A stretch of 9,406 nt of DNA, from positions 1-9,406 of the forward strand of contig CAJUFF010000112.1 of NCBI GenBank assembly GCA_910585505.1, read 5' to 3'. Numbering within the stretch: position 1 is the first letter of the stretch; every line of letters begins with the position of its first letter. Below are positions 4,999 to 9,406 of this stretch, one piece after another. The position numbers were made by a program, and so were the translations under genes. This DNA is from an uncultured Ruminiclostridium sp. (lineage in GTDB: Bacteria; Bacillota; Clostridia; Oscillospirales; Ruminococcaceae). Below the pieces are notes generated by a model that worked only from the letters and a program-made list of their open reading frames with translations, had not been told where the DNA came from and made no database searches.

Positions 4999-6693
4999 TT
5001 ATACGGAATACGTAGCCTTTACAAGCTCGTCAAGCGACGTCTCCCCATTCAGCACCATATCCGTCACGTTTTCCCTCAGAAGCTTGGTGCCGTGTTTTCT
5101 TGCGAGGTTGGCTATCTGTTCCTGATTGGCGTTTTTGGAGATCAGCTCCTTCAGGTCGTTGCCCGCCACTATTATTTCGTGAATGGCGGTACGTCCGTGA
5201 TAGCCCGTGCCTCCGCACTCGCGGCAGCCGCCTAATCTGGGCGTATAAATAACCGTCCTTTCGGTTTTTCCCACAAGTCTTAAATCCGCGGGATCATTAA
5301 GAATAAGCTTTTCCTTGCAGTGCGGGCAAAGAAGCTTTACAAGTCTCTGTGCCACTACGCCTATAAGCGAGGAAGCCACCATATAAGGCGCTACTCCCAT
5401 ATCCACCAGACGCATTATGGTGCCCGCCGCGTCGTTGGTATGCAGTGTGGAAAGCACAAGGTGTCCCGTGATAGCGGCGCGGATTGCTATATCGGCGGTT
5501 TCGCCGTCGCGTATCTCACCTAACATTATAACGTCGGGGTCTTGTCGGAGAATAGAGCGAAGGGCGGCGGCAAAGGTCATGCCCGCCTTTTCGTTTATCT
5601 GCACCTGATTTATGCCGTCCATTTTCTTTTCCACGGGATCCTCTACCGTAACAATGTTGACCGTGGGCTTTGACAGCTCGCCCAATGCGGCGTAAAGGGT
5701 GGTGGACTTACCGGAACCGGTAGGCCCCGTTACCAGCATAACGCCGTGAGGGCACCGGATAATGCTCTTAAACATTTCATAGTTATAATCGGTCATACCC
5801 AAGTCGGTAATTTTTCTCGCCTTTTCGTCGGCGGTGGACAAAAGACGGATAACCACCTTTTCGCCGTAAACGGTGGGAATCGAGCTTACGCGAAGGTCAA
5901 GATTGACTCCGTCCACATTGACTCCGTAGCGTCCGTCAAGGGGGACTCTCTTTTCGGCTATGTTCATGCCCGCCAGAATTTTGATACGGGTAACCAAGGC
6001 ATTATGCACGTTGGGCTTGACCGACATCTGTTCCACCAGATCGCCGTCAAGTCTGAAGCGTATTCTTGTCTTGGATTTAAACGGCTCTATATGGATATCC
6101 GAAGCGTTTTTTCTGAAAGCGTTTTCAACAAGGGTATTGACAAGCTTTACAACGGGGGCGTTGTCTATACGCTCGTCCGAGTTTTCAAGCTCCGCTTGCA
6201 TAAGCGCCTCGTTGGCGTCGTACTCCTTGTTGATGTCGTTCATCATGTCGCTTACGGTATTTTGTGAGTAAGCGCGGTCTATTGCGTCCACAATGGCGGA
6301 CTTTGTGGCCAGCATCGGGTAAATTTCCATTCCCGAAGTAATCTTAAGTTCCTCGAAAATATAGAAGTTAACGGGATCGTTGGTGGCTACGTAAAGTCTT
6401 CCGCCCTGCATCTTATAACCGATTACGGTATTTTTTCTCGCAACGGCTTCGGGTATTTTCTTTACCGCCTCTCTATCTATTTTTGAGGTAACCAGATCGA
6501 TATAGGGCACCTTAAGCCTTGCGGACAGCGCGTGAACCACCTGTGTTTCGCTGACGTATCCGAGCTTTAAAAGGATTTCGCCTATTTTTTCCCCCGCAAA
6601 ATCCGTTTTTTGTTTCACAAGCGCGTCGTTCAGCTGCACATCGGTAATATAGCCCGATTCAACCAGCAGTTGTCCTATGGGTACACTTTTCAT
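4999..6693 (-). CDS. pilB: Type IV pilus extension ATPase PilB (GspE/PilB family)
   Basis: Cytoplasmic hexameric motor that drives pilin assembly. The 564 residues have the full family layout: an N-terminal MshEN-type domain with two repeats (about 5-28 and 37-60, each with the I-G-x-x-L and x-x-G-Y core), an N2 domain near 175-290, and the ATPase core with Walker A GPTGSGKST at 323-331, Asp box VEDPVE at 350-355, Walker B DPDVIMLGE at 385-393 and His box TGHLVLSTLHT at 409-419. The zinc tetracysteine motif is C456, C459, C490, C493. In the MshEN repeats the usual leading arginines are P5 and K37, so c-di-GMP binding is uncertain. GAAAGGAAA lies 12 bases before the ATG at 6693. It heads the pilB-pilT operon; the platform gene pilC, often next to these, is not in the window. 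Confidence 0.96.
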   Translation of the reverse strand: MKSVPIGQLLVESGYITDVQLNDALVKQKTDFAGEKIGEILLKLGYVSETQVVHALSARLKVPYIDLVTSKIDREAVKKIPEAVARKNTVIGYKMQGGRLYVATNDPVNFYIFEELKITSGMEIYPMLATKSAIVDAIDRAYSQNTVSDMMNDINKEYDANEALMQAELENSDERIDNAPVVKLVNTLVENAFRKNASDIHIEPFKSKTRIRFRLDGDLVEQMSVKPNVHNALVTRIKILAGMNIAEKRVPLDGRYGVNVDGVNLDLRVSSIPTVYGEKVVIRLLSTADEKARKITDLGMTDYNYEMFKSIIRCPHGVMLVTGPTGSGKSTTLYAALGELSKPTVNIVTVEDPVEKKMDGINQVQINEKAGMTFAAALRSILRQDPDVIMLGEIRDGETADIAIRAAITGHLVLSTLHTNDAAGTIMRLVDMGVAPYMVASSLIGVVAQRLVKLLCPHCKEKLILNDPADLRLVGKTERTVIYTPRLGGCRECGGTGYHGRTAIHEIIVAGNDLKELISKNANQEQIANLARKHGTKLLRENVTDMVLNGETSLDELVKATYSV

Positions 6694-6730
6694 GGTATTT
6701 AGATTTCCTTTCTATATATCTATATACGAA

Positions 6731-6759
6731 ATTACATTTTTGTATTGCCTTTTCCTCAA
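6731..6759 (-). promoter_or_regulatory. Candidate pilB promoter
   Basis: On the - strand: TTGAGG (complement of 6754-6759), a 17-base spacer, and TGTAAT (complement of 6731-6736). This matches the sigma-70 consensus at 4 of 6 and 5 of 6 positions and would start the pilB-pilT transcript about 30 bases before the ATG. It interleaves with the pilD promoter on the other strand. A second TATAAT (complement of 6780-6785) lacks a -35 partner. Confidence 0.55.
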
Positions 6760-6773
6760 AAAAATGATAAAAT
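6745..6773 (+). promoter_or_regulatory. Candidate pilD promoter with extended -10
   Basis: TTGCCT at 6745-6750, a 17-base spacer, then TAAAAT at 6768-6773 preceded by TGA, an extended -10 signature. It would start pilD transcription about 32 bases before its ATG. The ribosome binding site is AAAGGCGG at 6796-6803. Confidence 0.6.
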
Positions 6774-6811
6774 AGTAATATTATAAAAATCCATCAAAGG
6801 CGGTCTGATCT

Positions 6812-7558
6812 ATGGAAAATTTTTTAAACACTGCTGCGGCAATTTTATTTTTTATACTAGGAAGCATTATAGGGAGTTTTTTAAACGTTCTCATCTATCG
6901 CCTTCCCAAAAAGGAATCTATCGTAAAGGGTCGGTCTCACTGTACATACTGCGGCAAGCAGATACTGAATATGGATCTTATCCCGATAATAAGCTATATT
7001 ATACTTAGAGGAAAGTGCCGTTACTGTAAGAAGCCCATTTCGCCTCGGTATATGATAGTGGAGCTTTTGACCGCCTGTTCTTATCTGGCGGCATATGTTG
7101 CGCTGGGGTATTCGGCGGAGCTTATTTACGCGGTGATTCTGTTTCCGGTGTTAATTACACTGAGTCTCTGGGATTTAAACCACAAGGAGATACCTTATAC
7201 TTGCAGTATAATAATAGCCGTTTTAGGCATAATTTCAATATTCACGTCTCATATCCCATGGTACGAGCATCTTATAGGAGCGGTGATTGTGGCTCTGCCC
7301 TTCGGGGTACTGTGTTTTCTGGGAGCAATGGGCGGAGGGGACGTTCAGCTTATGGCGGCGGCGGGTCTGCTGCTGGGCTGGAGCATCGTTCCGTCGGCGC
7401 TTATCGGTATTGTTTTGGGTGCAATTTTCGGGCTGATTGTGAAAGCGGTTACCAAAAGCAACGTTATAGTGTTCGGACCGTTTTTGTCGGCGGGAATATT
7501 TGCGGGGTTCCTTTGGGGAGAGGGGATTATTAACGCTTATTTGGGGCTTATTAGGTGA
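6812..7558 (+). CDS. pilD: Prepilin peptidase / N-methyltransferase
   Basis: Membrane aspartyl protease (A24 family) that removes the short prepilin leader at the cytoplasmic face and, in bifunctional members, methylates the new N-terminus. The 248-residue protein is hydrophobic throughout with several membrane helices (first about 5-27). The N-terminal part has the methylase-associated zinc motif C44, C47, C69, C72. The catalytic aspartates are D121 (DLNHKEIP) and D177 (GGGD). The residue after IP is Y129 where many homologues have Asp; it is not one of the two catalytic aspartates. The gene lies between pilB and two prepilin genes but on the opposite strand, with its own promoter and terminator. 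Its natural substrates are probably the neighbouring prepilins. Confidence 0.95.
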   Translation: MENFLNTAAAILFFILGSIIGSFLNVLIYRLPKKESIVKGRSHCTYCGKQILNMDLIPIISYIILRGKCRYCKKPISPRYMIVELLTACSYLAAYVALGYSAELIYAVILFPVLITLSLWDLNHKEIPYTCSIIIAVLGIISIFTSHIPWYEHLIGAVIVALPFGVLCFLGAMGGGDVQLMAAAGLLLGWSIVPSALIGIVLGAIFGLIVKAVTKSNVIVFGPFLSAGIFAGFLWGEGIINAYLGLIR

Positions 7559-7579
7559 TTGGTTTGGTATAAACAGCTT

Positions 7580-7605
7580 AACGGAGGTTTGCGCCTCCGT
7601 TTTTT
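7580..7605 (+). terminator. pilD terminator
   Basis: AACGGAGG at 7580-7587 pairs with CCTCCGTT at 7594-7601 around TTTGCG, and the T-run continues to 7605. It begins 21 bases after the pilD stop. On the - strand no T-run follows the stem, so it would be weak as a stop for the oncoming pilin transcript. A 7-bp AT hairpin at 7614-7636 also lacks a - strand T-run. Confidence 0.93.
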
Positions 7606-7641
7606 GTGTTTTAATATTTGCTTTTATAACAAATATATATT

Positions 7642-8553
7642 TTATGGATTGAGAAGTTCATCAAAATCAGTTTCTACATAAAGTATTATAACACCGTTTA
7701 CTGTTCCTTTTGCAGTGTTTAAAGAAAAAGTTCCATCTCCGTTGTCAGTAAGATTTACATTTTTCGATCTGTTTAGTTCGGCGTTTCCGTTTAAAAGCTT
7801 AAATGTCAATTTTTTCTCTTGGTTTACAGGCTCAAATATCATATTGGCGTAATCATCTTTTGAGCCTACTCTTTTAATTATCTGACTTGTTAAAGTAATA
7901 TATTTTATCCCTGTTACTCCGCTTTCTGCATCAAGACTTCCATCAACCGTAATTCCCAAAAGATAACTATTGTTCACTTCACCGGAGGAACCATTGCTAT
8001 AAAAATCATCGTGAAATACAAGAAAATTTCGGAAATTAGACCAATTTTTTCCGTTTATATTGTCTCCACCATCTCGGTTTTGAACAAGCCTTTCAATATT
8101 GTAGTTGGCAGTTTCCAATCCCCAATTATCACGATTTACCTTTTGAATATCCGTAACATCACCGAAATCATAAAGTCTGTAATCTCCCGGATAGTCTATT
8201 AAAGCTCCTATCATTTTTATTTTATCACCGGTTTGCAAGTTATTTGCATATTCATCGTATTTTGCTACAAGATCGCTAAACTCTTTTTCACTTTCGATAT
8301 CATCACCATCATCGTGATATGCGAAAATACTTATTTTTTTCGCTTTTTGAAGCGTTCCCCTTATATATTCGTTTGCGGTATTGCACATAGCGTCCATATG
8401 CGCGTTACCTTTTACGGAATTGAGGAGATTATTCACCGGCGCCAGCATTCCCGTAGCGCAAAGGAGGAGAACCGATGCGACTATTAGTACAATCAATATT
8501 TCAACAAGCGTCATGCCTTTTTTGCTTAAAATACGTTTATAAAATATTTTCAT
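7642..8553 (-). CDS. Type IV prepilin-like protein (long, AT-rich gene)
   Basis: A prepilin or pseudopilin of 303 residues. The N-terminus has a basic leader MKIFYKRILSKKG, then MTLVEILIVLIVASVLLL; predicted cleavage by prepilin peptidase is after G13, giving M at +1 and the conserved glutamate E18 at +5, followed by one hydrophobic helix to about residue 36. The rest is a polar, Asp/Asn-rich exported domain that I do not recognise. At about 290 mature residues it is long for a major pilin and fits a minor pilin (PilW/PilV-like) better. AAGGAG lies seven to eight bases before the ATG at 8553. It follows the upstream prepilin by 17 bases, so they form one operon. Its base composition is clearly poorer in GC than its neighbours: 20 of 60 in 7681-7740 against 33 of 60 in pilB at 5641-5700. 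Confidence 0.85.
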   Translation of the reverse strand: MKIFYKRILSKKGMTLVEILIVLIVASVLLLCATGMLAPVNNLLNSVKGNAHMDAMCNTANEYIRGTLQKAKKISIFAYHDDGDDIESEKEFSDLVAKYDEYANNLQTGDKIKMIGALIDYPGDYRLYDFGDVTDIQKVNRDNWGLETANYNIERLVQNRDGGDNINGKNWSNFRNFLVFHDDFYSNGSSGEVNNSYLLGITVDGSLDAESGVTGIKYITLTSQIIKRVGSKDDYANMIFEPVNQEKKLTFKLLNGNAELNRSKNVNLTDNGDGTFSLNTAKGTVNGVIILYVETDFDELLNP

Positions 8554-8570
8554 ATCCGCGCTCCTTGCAA

Positions 8571-9344
8571 TTACAGGTTGATGGTAATAGTGTTGCCTGT
8601 TCCCGCTCCGTTTTTAAAATATTTGTCAAGACTTCCGTAGGCGGCATAATCTTCATCGGAAATTTGGAAGGTTATCGCCGCATTAACGGACGCGTCGCCC
8701 GATTCGATTCTGACAGTGTTTGCGTCTATCATAAGCATTTTTCCCGCGCTGGTGCCGCTGAAAGACACGTCATGCCAACCCGCGGGAAGTATTATTTTAA
8801 CGGATATCTCTTTCGCTCCAGGATTGGCCGAGTTGTAGCCTACCGTCCAAGTTACCTCTTTTTCGCCGCTTCTGTTAATGACATTTTCAGTTATTTTTAC
8901 TTCATTTCCTTCTGAACCGTATATGTTTTTTGAAGTCGTTACAGTGGGAGTAGAACCTATTCCGTTTTTTATATCTTTAAATTTTTCGTACTCAGAAAAA
9001 TCGTATTGTAAGGCACCGAGAGCGGCTTCAGCGGTAGAATCGTAACGCTTTTTGGCTTTAACACCATCGTCATTATCAGCGGGTATTGATTCAGTAAACG
9101 TTCCGCCTGCACCATTCGGATAGCTAAAGACGATTTCTGATTTATATTCGGTGGTAATCGCACCGGTTCCGACTATCTTATCCACTTGACTGTCAATATC
9201 TTTTTCAAGCTTTTGGTTTGCGTTCCTTGCGTTGATGGTAGAAGTGAGTATCATCATAAGCAACAGAGACATTATTGCAAGAACAGCCATTGCGACTACG
9301 CACTCTACAAGAGTAAAGCCGCTTTTATTATTTAATCTTTTCAT
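8571..9344 (-). CDS. Type IV prepilin-like protein
   Basis: A prepilin of 257 residues with leader MKRLNNKSG, then FTLVECVVAMAVLAIMSLLL. Predicted cleavage is after G9, giving F at +1 and E14 at +5, with a hydrophobic helix to about residue 33. The exported part is Gly/Ser/Thr/Asn rich; the segment around 155-200 (ending in ILPAGW) faintly resembles beta-sandwich repeat domains, a weak visual guess. It is more likely a minor or accessory pilin than the main subunit. The ATG at 9344 has only AGGT seven bases upstream, and that sequence lies inside the terminal repeat. No promoter is visible, so transcription probably starts to the right of the window. Confidence 0.85.
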   Translation of the reverse strand: MKRLNNKSGFTLVECVVAMAVLAIMSLLLMMILTSTINARNANQKLEKDIDSQVDKIVGTGAITTEYKSEIVFSYPNGAGGTFTESIPADNDDGVKAKKRYDSTAEAALGALQYDFSEYEKFKDIKNGIGSTPTVTTSKNIYGSEGNEVKITENVINRSGEKEVTWTVGYNSANPGAKEISVKIILPAGWHDVSFSGTSAGKMLMIDANTVRIESGDASVNAAITFQISDEDYAAYGSLDKYFKNGAGTGNTITINL

Positions 9345-9351
9345 TTCAGCG

Positions 9352-9406
9352 ACCTGGTATAATTAAATCAATCCCCCAGCAAAAAGATTTAATTACACAT
9401 ATCCTT
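9352..9406 (-). repeat. Right copy of the terminal inverted repeat
   Basis: These 55 bases are the reverse complement of 1-54 with one extra base in the G/C run (five C at 9373-9377). The inner inverted repeat is conserved. The inner edge (9352) is seven bases before the prepilin start codon, and the only AGG-type ribosome binding site of that gene is in the repeat. Relative to the downstream gene, it has the same orientation as the copy before ilvN. Confidence 0.95.

Noticed and set aside
4300..5235. 311-codon open frame on the + strand opposite pilT/pilB
   Set aside because: It overlaps two well-supported genes on the other strand, spans their junction, has no ribosome binding site or family features.
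6694..6811. c-di-GMP riboswitch controlling pilus genes
   Set aside because: The 118-base gap is filled by two promoters and ribosome binding sites; no GEMM-like conserved core is visible here or before the prepilins.
1..9406. Composite transposon bounded by the terminal repeats
   Set aside because: The cargo is housekeeping and pilus genes, no transposase or integrase is present, and flanking target duplications cannot be seen.

Overview
The window reads as chromosomal DNA of a Gram-positive anaerobe of the Clostridia type, most like gut Oscillospiraceae/Ruminococcaceae relatives. This is inferred from strong AAGGAG/AAAGGA ribosome binding sites, a clostridial-type iron alcohol dehydrogenase with a Rex-like operator, a class I ketol-acid reductoisomerase, and a low-to-medium GC type IV pilus locus. 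I see no rRNA, tRNA, CRISPR array, transposase, recombinase or phage gene. All seven recognisable genes plus the two pilin-like genes are intact.

Layout. (1) 1-54 and 9352-9406 are inverted copies of one 54/55-base repeat lying exactly at the two ends of the window; each copy sits just 5' of a start codon. (2) 72-1944 is a branched-chain amino acid operon fragment on the + strand: ilvN (acetolactate synthase regulatory subunit), then a 343-base gap holding a 161-base palindromic element (662-822), then ilvC, closed by a strong terminator. ilvB, usually just upstream of ilvN, is not in the window. (3) 1945-2279 has no gene: the ilvC terminator, a perfect 21-base-arm inverted repeat, and the terminator of the next gene. 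(4) 2280-3497 is an iron-containing alcohol dehydrogenase on the - strand, with a perfect-consensus promoter (TTGACA-17-TATAAT) overlapped by a Rex-like operator. (5) 3498-3906 has no gene: the dehydrogenase leader and promoter, a short palindrome and a probable pilT terminator. (6) 3907-9344 is a type IV pilus block: pilT and pilB (- strand, one operon), pilD (+ strand, divergent from pilB with interleaved promoters), and two class III-type prepilin genes (- strand) that converge on pilD.

How the parts work together. IlvN and IlvC serve valine, leucine and isoleucine synthesis. The alcohol dehydrogenase probably disposes of reducing power, switched by NADH/NAD+ through Rex. PilD would trim the leaders of the two prepilins, PilB would drive pilus extension and PilT retraction. 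The platform protein PilC, the alignment proteins PilM/N/O and any obvious small major pilin are not in this window.

I did not find a clearly new multi-gene system. The observations most worth following are non-coding: the inverted repeat at both ends (invertible segment, dispersed repeat, or assembly boundary), the MITE-like palindrome inside the ilv operon, and the unexplained perfect hairpin at 2092-2145.
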